Positions 1-8,685 are shown, counted from the first letter of the stretch. The stretch: DNA of 64,000 nt from Rhizobium sp. BT03 (GCF_030053155.1 NZ_CP125640.1:4128001-4192000), one strand, 5' to 3'. Notes: generated from the sequence alone by a model not told the origin. Numbers and translations are program-made.

Positions 1-650
1 GCCGATTGCACATCGAGCAGCGCCATGTCGACGAGTTGGCCTTCGCCCGATTTGAGCGCGTGGATCAGGGCGGCCTCGATCGCCGAGACGGCATAGATGC
101 CGGTGAAGATGTCGGCGATGGCAACGCCCGCCTTCATCGGCTGGCCGTCCGGCTCGCCGGTGATCGACATGAAACCGGACATGCCCTGGACGATGTAATC
201 ATAGCCGGCGAGGCTGGCATAGGGACCGGTCTGGCCGAAGCCGGTGATCGAGCAATAGACGAGCTTGGGGTTCACCTTGCGCAAGCTGTCGTAATCGAGC
301 CCGTACTTGACGAGGCCGCCGAGCTTGAAATTCTCGATCACCACATCGGCAGTGGCAACCAGCCGGCGGACGAGATCCTGGCCTTCAGGGCTCTTCAGAT
401 CGGCGGTGACGGAGCGTTTGCCGCGATTGGCGGCGTGGTAATAGGCGGCCGAGAGGTTTTCGCCGTCGGCGCCTTCGACGAAGGGCGGGCCCCATTGGCG
501 CGTATCGTCGCCGCCGTCGGGGTTTTCGACCTTGATGACGTCGGCGCCGAGATCGGCGAGCATCTGGCCCGCCCAAGGGCCGGCCAGCACGCGGGCAAGC
601 TCGATCACCCGGATGCCTGCAAGCGGCGGCCTTTTCGTGGTCTGCGTCAT
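1..650 (-). CDS. CaiB/BaiF family CoA-transferase, C-terminus outside the window
   Basis: Class III CoA-transferase, an enzyme type that moves CoA between carboxylic acids; the substrate cannot be told from sequence. About 216 residues are visible, reading from a start at 650 with a GAGGGA ribosome site just upstream. The N-terminal family block is clear (GIRVIELARVLAGPWAGQ, then LADLGADVIKVE), followed by ENFKLGGLVKYGL, a GFGQTGPYASLAGYDYIVQG block and, near the window edge, VDMALLDVQ, the region that carries the family's catalytic Asp. It is the last visible gene of a minus-strand run: the DMT exporter stops only 16 bases upstream of this start, so co-transcription is likely. The rest of the gene lies beyond base 1. 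Confidence 0.88.
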   Translation of the reverse strand, partial: MTQTTKRPPLAGIRVIELARVLAGPWAGQMLADLGADVIKVENPDGGDDTRQWGPPFVEGADGENLSAAYYHAANRGKRSVTADLKSPEGQDLVRRLVATADVVIENFKLGGLVKYGLDYDSLRKVNPKLVYCSITGFGQTGPYASLAGYDYIVQGMSGFMSITGEPDGQPMKAGVAIADIFTGIYAVSAIEAALIHALKSGEGQLVDMALLDVQS

Positions 651-666
651 ATTCCCTCGTCGGTTC

Positions 667-1623
667 TTACGGCGCCAGCGTCGCCTCAGATGTATCGGAT
701 ACAGGCTTTGAAGCAAAGCGGCGCTCGCGCCAGAGGATGTACAAGCCCGATGCCATGATGATGGCGATGCCGAGCCATTTGACCGCATCCGGAAAGTCGC
801 CGAAAACCAGCCAGGCAAAGATCGTCGCCGAGACGATTTCGAAATATTGCAGCGGCGCCAGCGTCGAGGCGGGTGCGGCGCGAAAGGCATAGACGCCGAA
901 GATGCCTGCAATTGCGGCCATGGCGCCGACGCCGGCGACGTAGAACCAGGCGCTGCCTTCGGGCATGACGGGATCGAAGAGATCGGAACCGCTTCCTTCG
1001 CCTGCAAAAAGCAGGATGGTGCAGAAGAGGAGGCCCCAGATGCCCATCTGGAACTGCATCGCCCAGGGATCCTCCCGGTGCGACAGGACGCGGGTCATCA
1101 GCACGAAGGTCGCGATGCAGAGGGCGCTGAGGACGGGCAGAAGGGCGATATAGCCGACCTCCTGAAAACTCGGCTGAATGATCAGCATCGCCCCGAAGAA
1201 GCCGACGCCGCAGGCGGTATAACGCCGCCAGCCGATCGTCTCCTTGAGGAAAACGCCGCCGAGGATCGTCACCATGATCGGCTCGACAAAGAAGATGGCA
1301 ATCGCGTCGGCGACTGCCATGTATTTCAGCGTGGTGACGAAAGAGATCATCGAGACGGTGATGATCAAGCCGCGGATGGCATGGAACAGGCTCTGGCGCC
1401 AGGAGAAACCGGCAAAGCTGCGCCGCCATATCACGATCGGCAGCATGCACAGCGCCTGCACGGCGAAGCGGCCGGCCGTGACCTCGGCGGAGGGGACGGT
1501 GACGACGGCGAGCTTGGCAAAGATATCGATCAGCGGCGAGAACATCACCGAAAGGAACATCAGCGCGAGCCCTGTTGTTACCTCGGAGGCTGAGGAAACG
1601 GGGCGGGCGGAGGTGCTGCTCAT
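667..1623 (-). CDS. DMT-superfamily (EamA) transporter
   Basis: Integral inner-membrane protein of 318 residues with about ten hydrophobic segments, the usual size for two tandem EamA domains. Such proteins generally export metabolites or amino acids; the substrate is unknown. The start was placed at MSSTSARPV (1623), because residues upstream of it in the open frame are charged and not conserved-looking, and the first membrane segment (TGLALMFLSVMFSPLIDI) follows soon after. It lies 17 bases downstream of the alpha/beta hydrolase and 16 bases upstream of the CoA-transferase, suggesting one three-gene transcription unit. Confidence 0.85.
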   Translation of the reverse strand: MSSTSARPVSSASEVTTGLALMFLSVMFSPLIDIFAKLAVVTVPSAEVTAGRFAVQALCMLPIVIWRRSFAGFSWRQSLFHAIRGLIITVSMISFVTTLKYMAVADAIAIFFVEPIMVTILGGVFLKETIGWRRYTACGVGFFGAMLIIQPSFQEVGYIALLPVLSALCIATFVLMTRVLSHREDPWAMQFQMGIWGLLFCTILLFAGEGSGSDLFDPVMPEGSAWFYVAGVGAMAAIAGIFGVYAFRAAPASTLAPLQYFEIVSATIFAWLVFGDFPDAVKWLGIAIIMASGLYILWRERRFASKPVSDTSEATLAP

Positions 1624-1640
1624 GATGGAATCTCTCTGGT

Positions 1641-2585
1641 TCAGGATCTTGCCGTTTGGAATCTGGCGACGGCCTCGTCGCACCAGTCCGCGAAGGCGGC
1701 GGTTGCAGCATCCGCGCCGATCTCGTTCAGCGTTTCGTGCCGCATGTCCTGATATATCTCAGTGCTGATACGAGAGAAGCCGCAGGCTTTCAAATGGTTT
1801 GACAGCCAGAGCACGGCTTTTCCGCGCTCCGTCGCCGGGTCTTCTCCGCCGCCGACAAGGTGGATCGGCAGGTCGAGGGGCAGCCGATCCAGATGGAGCT
1901 TCTGCGGCGCGCGAAACGTCAGTTCGAAGACATCGAGCCAGAGCGAGACCGAGGCGTCGAAGCCGCAGAGCGGATCGGCGATATATTTGTCGACTTCATC
2001 GGGACGGCGCGACAGCCAGTCGAACTCGGTGCGGTGGGCGGGGATCGATTTGCCCCAGGCGGCGAAGGTGAGTTTCGGCAGCAGGCCGCTCGGCACGTCG
2101 GAGCCCTTCAGCATGCGTTCGGCAAGCAGGATCGCCTGGGCGGCGCGGCCGGCGAGGCCGACGGCAAAATTCGAATTCCAGACGGCGACGGCGTCGAAAT
2201 CGGAAGGCGCCGTGACCGCGGCATTGAGGGCGATCAGGCCCCCCATCGAATGGCCGAAGAGGATCACCGGCAGGCCGGGATGGCGCATGGCCGCGTGGGC
2301 GCGCATGGCAAGGACGTCGCCGATCACTTTTTCGACGCCGTCCCGCCGGGCGAAGCGGCCGATCGGCGCGTCGGGCGCCGTCGTCTCGCCGTGGCCGCGG
2401 TGATCATGGGCGTAGACGTGATAGCCGCGCGCCGCCATCGCCTCGGCAAAAGCGCGATAGCGCTTCGAATGTTCGGCGAGACCGTGCGATATCAACAGGA
2501 TGCCGCGTGCCGGGCCGGCGGCCTCGGCATGGTGATAGGCGAGCGACACCCCCGGCGCGGCGAGCCTTTGCGTTTCAGAAAACAT
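1641..2585 (-). CDS. alpha/beta hydrolase of the lysophospholipase / monoacylglycerol lipase group
   Basis: Predicted serine esterase of 314 residues, acting on acyl esters such as lysophospholipids or monoacylglycerols (family inference; substrate not known). Visible landmarks: HGLAEHSKRY with the oxyanion-hole HG, the nucleophile elbow GHSMGG, an acid-residue region GGGEDPAT, and a C-terminal DMRHETLNE holding the catalytic His. No signal peptide is apparent, so it is probably cytoplasmic or peripheral. It is the first gene of the minus-strand operon with the DMT exporter and the CoA-transferase and is divergent from the RNase T2 gene across about 160 bases. Confidence 0.85.
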   Translation of the reverse strand: MFSETQRLAAPGVSLAYHHAEAAGPARGILLISHGLAEHSKRYRAFAEAMAARGYHVYAHDHRGHGETTAPDAPIGRFARRDGVEKVIGDVLAMRAHAAMRHPGLPVILFGHSMGGLIALNAAVTAPSDFDAVAVWNSNFAVGLAGRAAQAILLAERMLKGSDVPSGLLPKLTFAAWGKSIPAHRTEFDWLSRRPDEVDKYIADPLCGFDASVSLWLDVFELTFRAPQKLHLDRLPLDLPIHLVGGGEDPATERGKAVLWLSNHLKACGFSRISTEIYQDMRHETLNEIGADAATAAFADWCDEAVARFQTARS

Positions 2586-2744
2586 CTGGATCCTCCCTGC
2601 CGCAACAGACCAGATCGCCGCCCAAAAGCAACATCGGTTCCCGACTTATCCGATAACAAATTGCGTTCCTGCTGCGATTCAGGGTTGCGGGCTTTTAATC
2701 TTCGTGCTTATTTGTTCCTGTATTGTTCTTTTTTGGGGGTTGAA

Positions 2745-3485
2745 ATGAGCAGCATGCAGTTGCGTAGCGCGGCGTTCGCCGTATCGATGGTTCTTGCCGG
2801 CGGCGCGTTCGCGCAGGAGGGCAGTGGGGCAACCCGCTTTATTCTGTCGGCAAGCTGGCAGCCGGCCTTTTGCCAGACAAACCAGAAGAAGGCCGAATGT
2901 GCGAGCCAGACCGGTGAGCGCCCCGACGCGACGAATTTTTCGTTGCACGGGCTTTGGCCGATGCGACAGAACTATTGCGGCGTGAGCGCCGAGCAGAAGG
3001 CCGCCGACAAGGATGGCAAGTGGAGCACATTGCCGGCGGTCACGCTTTCGGCCGAGACGCAGGCGGCGCTGGCAAAGGCGATGCCCGGCACGCAATCCGG
3101 CCTGGAACGGCATGAATGGGTCAAGCACGGCACCTGCACGAAAATGAGCGCCGAAGATTATTTCGGTGTCGGCGTGCATCTCGTCGGCGCGCTCAACACC
3201 TCGGCCGTGCGCGATCTCTTTGCCGCCAATATCGGCAAGCCTGTTAAGGCCGAGGCGATCAAGGCGGCTTTCGACAAGAGTTTTGGGCCGGGTGCCGGCG
3301 ACCGCGTCAAGATGAGCTGCCGGCGGGCCGGCAATGTCAAGATGATCAGCGGATTGACGATCGGGCTTTCGGAGGCCGCCGGGGCGGCGTCGGCGAAAGG
3401 CACCGGGCTTGGCGATCTGATCCAGGGCGCGGGAAAAACGACGTTCGGCTGCGACGAGGGCGTCGTCGACGCTGCGGGCTTCTGA
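2745..3485 (+). CDS. secreted ribonuclease T2 family protein
   Basis: Endoribonuclease of the T2/Rh/S family (246 residues), which cleaves RNA through 2',3'-cyclic phosphates; with a signal peptide it should act in the periplasm. Both active-site blocks are intact: CAS I as FSLHGLWP and CAS II as HEWVKHGTC. The start at 2745 follows a GGGGGTTGAA stretch and gives a hydrophobic N-terminus (AAFAVSMVLAGGAFA) ending in a plausible signal peptidase site; the longer open frame upstream is antisense to the hydrolase and was rejected. Several cysteines (CQTNQKKAEC, NYCG, GTC, SC, GC) fit the disulfides of this family. Confidence 0.92.
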   Translation: MSSMQLRSAAFAVSMVLAGGAFAQEGSGATRFILSASWQPAFCQTNQKKAECASQTGERPDATNFSLHGLWPMRQNYCGVSAEQKAADKDGKWSTLPAVTLSAETQAALAKAMPGTQSGLERHEWVKHGTCTKMSAEDYFGVGVHLVGALNTSAVRDLFAANIGKPVKAEAIKAAFDKSFGPGAGDRVKMSCRRAGNVKMISGLTIGLSEAAGAASAKGTGLGDLIQGAGKTTFGCDEGVVDAAGF

Positions 3486-3584
3486 CCGGAAATCCTGCGT
3501 AAACCGGGTTTCGGCGTTGCCCGCAGGCGCTGTTTCGCCTACATAGCGGCACGAAATGAAGTTTCCCGCCCGGAGCAGCGCAGC

Positions 3585-5234
3585 ATGGCACGTCAGTTCA
3601 TCTATCATATGTCCGGCCTCAACAAGGCCTATGGCAACAAGAAGATCCTGGAGAACATCCACCTTTCCTTCTACCCGGATGCCAAGATCGGTATCCTCGG
3701 GCCAAACGGCGCCGGTAAATCCACTGTGCTGCGCATCATCGCCGGCCAGGACAAGGAGTATACCGGCGAAGCCTGGCTCGCCGAGGGTGCCACGGTCGGC
3801 TATCTCGAACAGGAGCCGCACATCGATCCCAACAAGACGGTGTTCGAAAACGTCATGGAGGGCGTCGCCTCGAAGACGGCGGTGCTCGAGCGCTACAATG
3901 AGTTGATGATGAACTATTCCGACGAGACGGCGGAAGAGGGAGCCAAGCTTCAGGATATCATCGACAGCCAGAACCTCTGGGATCTGGAAAGCCAGGTCGA
4001 GATGGCCATGGAAGCCCTGCGCTGCCCGCCGCGCGACGCCGATGTCACCAGCCTTTCCGGCGGTGAGCGCCGCCGTATCGCGCTCTGCCGCCTGCTGCTT
4101 TCGCAGCCGGACCTGCTGCTGCTCGACGAACCGACCAACCATCTCGACGCCGAGACCATCGCCTGGCTCGAAAAGCATCTGCGCGACTATCCCGGTGCCG
4201 TGATGATGATCACCCACGATCGCTACTTCCTGGATAACGTCACCGGCTGGATCCTCGAACTCGACCGCGGCCGCGGCATTCCCTACGAAGGCAATTACTC
4301 GGCCTACCTGCTCGCCAAGGCCAAGCGCATGCAGCAGGAAAACCGGGAAGAGGCCGGCCGACAGAAGGCGATCAGCCGCGAGCAGGAATGGATCGCCTCC
4401 AGCCCGAAGGCCCGTCAGGCCAAATCCAAGGCGCGTATCAAGTCCTACGAACAGCTGGTGGAGGCGGCCGAAAAGCAGCGTCCCGGCGACGCCCAGATCA
4501 TCATCCCGGTCAGCGAGCGCCTCGGCCAGGTGGTGATCGAGATGGAAGGCATCACCAAGGGCTTCGAGGGCCGCACGCTGATCAACGACCTGTCGATCAA
4601 GCTGCCGCCGGGCGGCATCGTCGGTATCATCGGCCCGAACGGCGCCGGTAAGACGACGCTGTTCCGCATGATCACCGGCCAGGAAAAGCCGGACGCGGGA
4701 TCGATTCGTATCGGTGAGACCGTCCATCTCGGTTATGTCGACCAGAGCCGCGATGCGCTGGACGGCAGCAAGACCGTCTGGGAGGAAATCTCGGGCGGCG
4801 CCGAAGTCATCAAGCTCGGCAAGTTCGACATGAACTCCCGCGCCTATTGCGGCGCCTTCAACTTCAAGGGCGGCGATCAGCAGCAGAAGGTCGGCAACCT
4901 CTCGGGCGGCCAGCGCAACCGCGTTCACCTTGCCAAGATGCTAAAGGCCGGCGGCAACGTTCTGCTGCTCGACGAACCGACCAACGACCTCGATACGGAA
5001 ACCCTGGGTGCGCTCGAAAGCGCGCTTGAGGCGTTTGCCGGATGCGCCATCATCATCAGCCACGATCGCATGTTCCTCGACCGCCTGGCGACGCACATCC
5101 TGGCTTTCGAAGGCGAAGGCCATGTCGAATGGTTCGAAGGCAACTTCGAGGATTATGAGCAGGACAAGGTCCGCCGTCTTGGCCCCGATGCCCTCAACCC
5201 GGGCAGCCAGGCCCATAAGCGCCTGACACGCTGA
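3585..5234 (+). CDS. ettA: energy-dependent translational throttle protein EttA (ABC-F)
   Basis: Ribosome-associated ABC-F ATPase without membrane domains; EttA binds the ribosomal E site and gates the first elongation cycles according to ADP/ATP state (established for E. coli EttA). 549 residues, close to the usual 555. Two complete cassettes are seen: Walker A GPNGAGKST and GPNGAGKTT, signatures LSGGERRR and LSGGQRNR, and Walker B LLLDEPTNHLD and LLLDEPTNDLD, linked by a charged region containing EQEWIASSPKARQAKSKAR. The start MARQFIYHMSGLNKAYG at 3585 is the conserved EttA N-terminus; a weaker upstream frame was ignored. A strong terminator follows at 5258. Confidence 0.95.
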   Translation: MARQFIYHMSGLNKAYGNKKILENIHLSFYPDAKIGILGPNGAGKSTVLRIIAGQDKEYTGEAWLAEGATVGYLEQEPHIDPNKTVFENVMEGVASKTAVLERYNELMMNYSDETAEEGAKLQDIIDSQNLWDLESQVEMAMEALRCPPRDADVTSLSGGERRRIALCRLLLSQPDLLLLDEPTNHLDAETIAWLEKHLRDYPGAVMMITHDRYFLDNVTGWILELDRGRGIPYEGNYSAYLLAKAKRMQQENREEAGRQKAISREQEWIASSPKARQAKSKARIKSYEQLVEAAEKQRPGDAQIIIPVSERLGQVVIEMEGITKGFEGRTLINDLSIKLPPGGIVGIIGPNGAGKTTLFRMITGQEKPDAGSIRIGETVHLGYVDQSRDALDGSKTVWEEISGGAEVIKLGKFDMNSRAYCGAFNFKGGDQQQKVGNLSGGQRNRVHLAKMLKAGGNVLLLDEPTNDLDTETLGALESALEAFAGCAIIISHDRMFLDRLATHILAFEGEGHVEWFEGNFEDYEQDKVRRLGPDALNPGSQAHKRLTR

Positions 5235-5257
5235 TCGCCGCCGTTTCTGCCGTCGAG

Positions 5258-5284
5258 AAACCCCGGTTCCTACCGGGGTTTTTT
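5258..5284 (+). terminator. intrinsic terminator after ettA
   Basis: AAACCCCGG, a six-base loop (TTCCTA), then CCGGGGTTT running into a short T tract. It lies 23 bases after the ettA stop and separates it from the ArsR-metF unit. Confidence 0.85.
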
Positions 5285-5361
5285 ACGTTTGCCCTGTCGC
5301 AATTTGAGCAGGCAATTTCGCTCGCGTGCGAATTGCCGCTTGTCACCGTCATCCAAATCAC

Positions 5362-5377
5362 ATAAAGATATCTTTAT
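5362..5377. promoter_or_regulatory. perfect 16-bp palindrome, candidate ArsR-type operator
   Basis: ATAAAGATATCTTTAT is a perfect inverted repeat ending 18 bases before the start of the ArsR-methyltransferase gene. ArsR-family dimers bind such A/T-rich palindromes, so autoregulation and control of the downstream metF is a natural reading. The site is seen directly; which protein binds it is inference. Confidence 0.6.
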
Positions 5378-5395
5378 ATCTTGATTGGATCGAAG

Positions 5396-6421
5396 ATGAG
5401 CGAACCCTTGAAGCTTGGACTGGATGCGCTGGTGGACGTCATGAAGGCGGCCGGCGAGCCCACGCGTCTGCGTCTTCTGGCGCTTCTCGACGGCGGCGAT
5501 CTGACGGTGACCGATCTTACCGAAATTCTCGGTCAATCCCAGCCCCGCATATCCCGCCACCTGAAGCTGCTCGGCGAGGCCGAACTGATCGAACGCTACC
5601 AGGAAGGCGCCTGGGCCTATTTCCGCCTCAAGCAGGACGGCAAGGCGGCGATGCTGGTGCGGGCATTGCTGAAGCATGTCTCCGAGAACGATCCGACCGT
5701 GCTTCGCGACGGCGAGCGGCTGTCGCAGGTCAAGCGCCAGAGGGCCGAGCGGGCACAGGCCTATTTCAGCCGCAACGCGGCTGAGTGGGACGAGCTTCGC
5801 CGCCTGCACGCGGCCGACGAAGAGGTCGATGCCGCCGTCATCCGGCTGCTCGGCAGCCAGCCGATCGATTCGCTGCTCGACCTCGGCACCGGCACCGGCC
5901 GCATCCTCGAGCTTCTTTCCGGGCTTTACCGCCGGGCGATCGGTGTCGATGCCAGCCGCGACATGCTGAGCGTGGCGCGCGCCAATCTCGACAAGTCCCG
6001 CATCACCAAAGCCACCGTGCGCCACGCCGATATCCTGAACCTGCCGTTCGAGGGCCAGGATTTCGACCTGGTGACGATCCATCAGGTGCTGCATTTCTTC
6101 GACCAGCCAGAGATTGCGATCACGGAAGCGGCGCGCATGCTGCGGCCGGGCGGCCGGCTCGTGGTCATCGATCTTGCGCCGCACGCGCTCGAATATCTTC
6201 GCGACGAGCATGCGCATGTCCGTCTCGGTTTCTCGCACCAGGCGATATCCGACTGGCTGCACAGGGCCGGGCTCGACGTCGAGCAGGTCGTCGATCTTCA
6301 TCCGGGTCAGCAAAGCGGGCAGGGGTTGACGGTCACCGTCTGGCTCGCGCGCGATCCGAGGCGCCTGATGGCTTCGAAACTAAGCGAAGGCGCCGAACCT
6401 ACATTTGCCGGGAGAGTATGA
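5396..6421 (+). CDS. ArsR-family regulator fused to a SAM-dependent methyltransferase
   Basis: 341-residue two-domain protein. Residues about 10-95 form an ArsR winged helix (EPTRLRLLALL, then VTDLTEILGQSQPRISRHL as the recognition helix region). Residues about 150-300 form a class I methyltransferase with motif I LLDLGTGTGRILELL and a later VTIHQVLHFF block. No metal-binding cysteine motif of the classic ArsR sensor type is visible, so a metabolite sensor is more likely. ATG at 5396 was preferred to a TTG at 5381 because ArsR homology starts there. The stop is one base before the metF start, so the two are co-transcribed; a SAM or SAH-responsive control of one-carbon/methionine genes is the likely job (inference). 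Confidence 0.85.
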   Translation: MSEPLKLGLDALVDVMKAAGEPTRLRLLALLDGGDLTVTDLTEILGQSQPRISRHLKLLGEAELIERYQEGAWAYFRLKQDGKAAMLVRALLKHVSENDPTVLRDGERLSQVKRQRAERAQAYFSRNAAEWDELRRLHAADEEVDAAVIRLLGSQPIDSLLDLGTGTGRILELLSGLYRRAIGVDASRDMLSVARANLDKSRITKATVRHADILNLPFEGQDFDLVTIHQVLHFFDQPEIAITEAARMLRPGGRLVVIDLAPHALEYLRDEHAHVRLGFSHQAISDWLHRAGLDVEQVVDLHPGQQSGQGLTVTVWLARDPRRLMASKLSEGAEPTFAGRV

Positions 6422-6422
6422 C

Positions 6423-7325
6423 ATGGCTTTGAATAACGAGGCACGCGGCCGCAACATCGGGATCTCCTTCGAATTCTTCCCGCCGAAATCGGAGGAGATG
6501 GAAGGTCAGCTCTGGGATACGGTCAGCAAGCTGCAGGACTGGGACCCGGATTTCGTCTCGGTGACCTATGGCGCCGGCGGCACCACCAAGGCGCCGACGC
6601 TGACCGCCGTCACGCGTTTCCTGTCGCAGACGCCGCTCGCCACCGCTTCGCACCTGACCTGCGTCGGTGCGACGAAGGAAGAGACGCACCAGATGATCGA
6701 GACGTTCCGCAAAGTCGGCGTCACGCATTTCGTGGCGCTGCGCGGCGATGCGCCCGGCGGCGCCGGCGCGCCCTACCAGCCGCATCCCGGCGGTTATGCC
6801 AATGCGGCCGAGCTGGTGGCCGGCCTCAAGGCGGTCGGTGATTTCGAGATTTCGGTTTCCGCCTATCCGGAAAAGCACCCGGAAAGCCGTGACACGGCCG
6901 CCGATATCGACATGCTGAAGCGCAAGGCCGATAACGGCGCCGACCGGGCGCTGACACAGTTCTTCTTCGACAACGACAATTTCGAGCGCTACCTGGAGAA
7001 GGTGCGCGCTGCCGGGGTCTCGATCCCCGTCGTGCCCGGTATCATGCCGATCCAGAACCTGACGCAGTTGAAGCGTTTCGCCGGCGCCTGCGGCACGATC
7101 ATCCCGGCCTTTCTCGATGAGCGCTTCGCCGGCTTCGACGACAAGCCCGAGGAGCGGGCGAAGGTTGCAGCCGATGTCGCCGCCGAACAGATCGAGGATC
7201 TCGTCCGGCGCGGCATCAATGAGTTCCATCTCTACACGATGAACCGCGCGCCGCTGGTTTCCGCCGTGCTCGACAATCTCGGCTTTTCCCGCCGGGCGGC
7301 AAAAAGTGCGGGCGCGGCCGCCTGA
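6423..7325 (+). CDS. metF: methylenetetrahydrofolate reductase
   Basis: FAD enzyme reducing 5,10-methylene-THF to 5-methyl-THF, the methyl donor for methionine synthesis. 300 residues, normal bacterial length. Visible family blocks: ISFEFFPPKSEEME near the N-terminus, VSVTYGAGGTT, ALRGDAPGG, SVSAYPEKHPES, QFFFDN and a PGIMPI segment. The start MALNNEARG at 6423 leaves one base after the upstream TGA, so translation is probably coupled to the ArsR-methyltransferase regulator. A 15-bp terminator hairpin follows the stop. Confidence 0.95.
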   Translation: MALNNEARGRNIGISFEFFPPKSEEMEGQLWDTVSKLQDWDPDFVSVTYGAGGTTKAPTLTAVTRFLSQTPLATASHLTCVGATKEETHQMIETFRKVGVTHFVALRGDAPGGAGAPYQPHPGGYANAAELVAGLKAVGDFEISVSAYPEKHPESRDTAADIDMLKRKADNGADRALTQFFFDNDNFERYLEKVRAAGVSIPVVPGIMPIQNLTQLKRFAGACGTIIPAFLDERFAGFDDKPEERAKVAADVAAEQIEDLVRRGINEFHLYTMNRAPLVSAVLDNLGFSRRAAKSAGAAA

Positions 7326-7342
7326 TCTATACTTGAAAAGGT

Positions 7343-7378
7343 GAAAAAGCGCATGTCGGGCGGGACATGCGCTTTTTC
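7343..7378 (+). terminator. intrinsic terminator after metF, symmetrical
   Basis: A perfect 15-bp stem, GAAAAAGCGCATGTC, six-base loop, then its reverse complement ending in TTTTTC. Because A and T tracts flank both sides it could also stop transcription coming from the minus strand, that is from the small gene at 7439-7516. Confidence 0.88.
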
Positions 7379-7438
7379 ATTGGCGGATTGATCAGGGGAG
7401 TTCAGGTACTACCAGTCATTCCGTTTTCGTCGGCCAGC

Positions 7439-7516
7439 TCAGATGAAGAGCATGGACAAGACGAAAGCAAACGCTGCACTGACCAACAGAACATTCAAGG
7501 ATTGCGTGAGTCCCAT
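7439..7516 (-). CDS. 25-residue single-pass membrane peptide
   Basis: A short reading frame with a strong ribosome site (GAGGAGACAGAC before the ATG) encodes MGLTQSLNVLLVSAAF followed by AFVLSMLFI. Almost the whole peptide is one hydrophobic helix, with a polar N-terminus. It is too short for standard gene callers. The symmetrical metF terminator lies downstream on its strand, and a -10-like TATAAT (7655-7650) with a CtrA-type palindrome lies upstream. No function is recognised; small inner-membrane peptides often modulate larger membrane complexes, but nothing here shows that. Confidence 0.6.
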   Translation of the reverse strand: MGLTQSLNVLLVSAAFAFVLSMLFI

Positions 7517-7680
7517 GTCTGTCTCCTCGCGTTAACCGGCCAATAATATGTCTGAAATATGTCGGTTGGAAAGCGGATTCTATGCTGCGCTGCAGAAGGA
7601 TTCGACGGATAAGTCGAGGGGCCTCTCGGCAAGCCGTTGAAACTAATCGATTATATTCGATAATTTTTTGTTCACAGATT

Positions 7681-7695
7681 TTAACGTGCCGTTAA
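7681..7695. promoter_or_regulatory. full CtrA-type binding site TTAA-N7-TTAA
   Basis: TTAACGTGCCGTTAA matches the CtrA consensus TTAA-N7-TTAA exactly and is itself a 6-3-6 inverted repeat. On the minus strand it lies just upstream of a TATAAT at 7655-7650 that could serve the 25-residue membrane peptide. CtrA is the cell-cycle master regulator of alphaproteobacteria; occupancy is inference. Confidence 0.5.
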
Positions 7696-7779
7696 ATTCG
7701 GCGATGGCCGGTTTACCTATGCGCCGAAAACATGGCGAATGGCCAACTGGTTGAAAATACGTGGAATTCGCAACCGATA

Positions 7780-8685
7780 TCAGGTGGTCTTCACCAGCAG
7801 GCGATAGGCGCGGCCGTCGAGAATGACGAGGCCGAAACCGATCAGCGCCATGCCGGCGAATTCGCCGGGTGTCAGCCTTTCGCCCAGGAAAAGCACGCCG
7901 AGAAGGATGGCGCTCGGGGGCACCAGCAGGGTGACGAGCGAGGCGTTGGTGGCACCTGCCGCCGCCATGATCCGGAAATAGAGGATATAGGCGAAGGCGG
8001 TCGATACCAGCGCCAGCGCCAGCACGGCGACGAGAATATCGACCGGCGGCATCGGGAGCGTCCAGGGACGATCGGCCAGCAGCGACAGCGGCAGAGTTAT
8101 CAGCGAGGATGCCGTCAACTGGCCGGCCGCTGTGACCGGTGCCGGAACATCCTTGAACCGCTTGCCGTAGGTGGCGGCAAAGCCATAGGAGACGGCGGCA
8201 AGTACGGGAAGCAGCAGAGCCCAGAGCGGCGCTTCACCGCCGGCCGCCAGGCCGGGGCCGATCAGCACGATCGTTCCGGCGAGGCCGACGAGGCAGCCGG
8301 CGATCTTTGCCGAAGACAGCTTCTCATCGGATGTGAAGTAGTTGGCAATCAGCACGGTCCAGATCGGCGTCGTCGCGTTCAGGATCGCGGCAAGGCCGGC
8401 GCCGATACGGGTCTGGCCGAAAAAGATCAACGCATGCGGCAGAGCATTGTTGATCAGACCGAGGATCAGGAATTCGCGCCAGCGGACCTTGAGGATCGAA
8501 TAGACGTCGAAGCGGCCGGCGATATAGACGTGCAGCGCCAGCGCGGCGAGCAGCAGCCGGAGGAAGACCAGGGTCAGCGGCGGCACGTGCTGGACGGCAA
8601 TGCGGGCAAAGAAGAAGGAGCCTCCCCAGATCAGGCCGAGCAGGAGCAGCAGGGCCCAGGTCCAGGCATTCATTCTGCTGTCCAT
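7780..8685 (-). CDS. DMT-superfamily (EamA) transporter
   Basis: 301-residue inner-membrane protein with about ten hydrophobic stretches and two EamA repeats; the N-terminus MDSRMNAWTWALLLLLGLIWGGSFF is typical of the family (the LIWGGSF block is characteristic). The start at 8685 was chosen for its GGAGG site seven bases upstream. It is not a close copy of the other DMT gene at 667-1623. Substrate unknown; members export amino acids, nucleosides or drugs. Confidence 0.85.
   Translation of the reverse strand: MDSRMNAWTWALLLLLGLIWGGSFFFARIAVQHVPPLTLVFLRLLLAALALHVYIAGRFDVYSILKVRWREFLILGLINNALPHALIFFGQTRIGAGLAAILNATTPIWTVLIANYFTSDEKLSSAKIAGCLVGLAGTIVLIGPGLAAGGEAPLWALLLPVLAAVSYGFAATYGKRFKDVPAPVTAAGQLTASSLITLPLSLLADRPWTLPMPPVDILVAVLALALVSTAFAYILYFRIMAAAGATNASLVTLLVPPSAILLGVLFLGERLTPGEFAGMALIGFGLVILDGRAYRLLVKTT

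Noticed and set aside
2679..4928. Long minus-strand open frame over the RNase T2 and ettA genes
   Set aside because: Antisense to two genes with complete catalytic motifs; no ribosome site.
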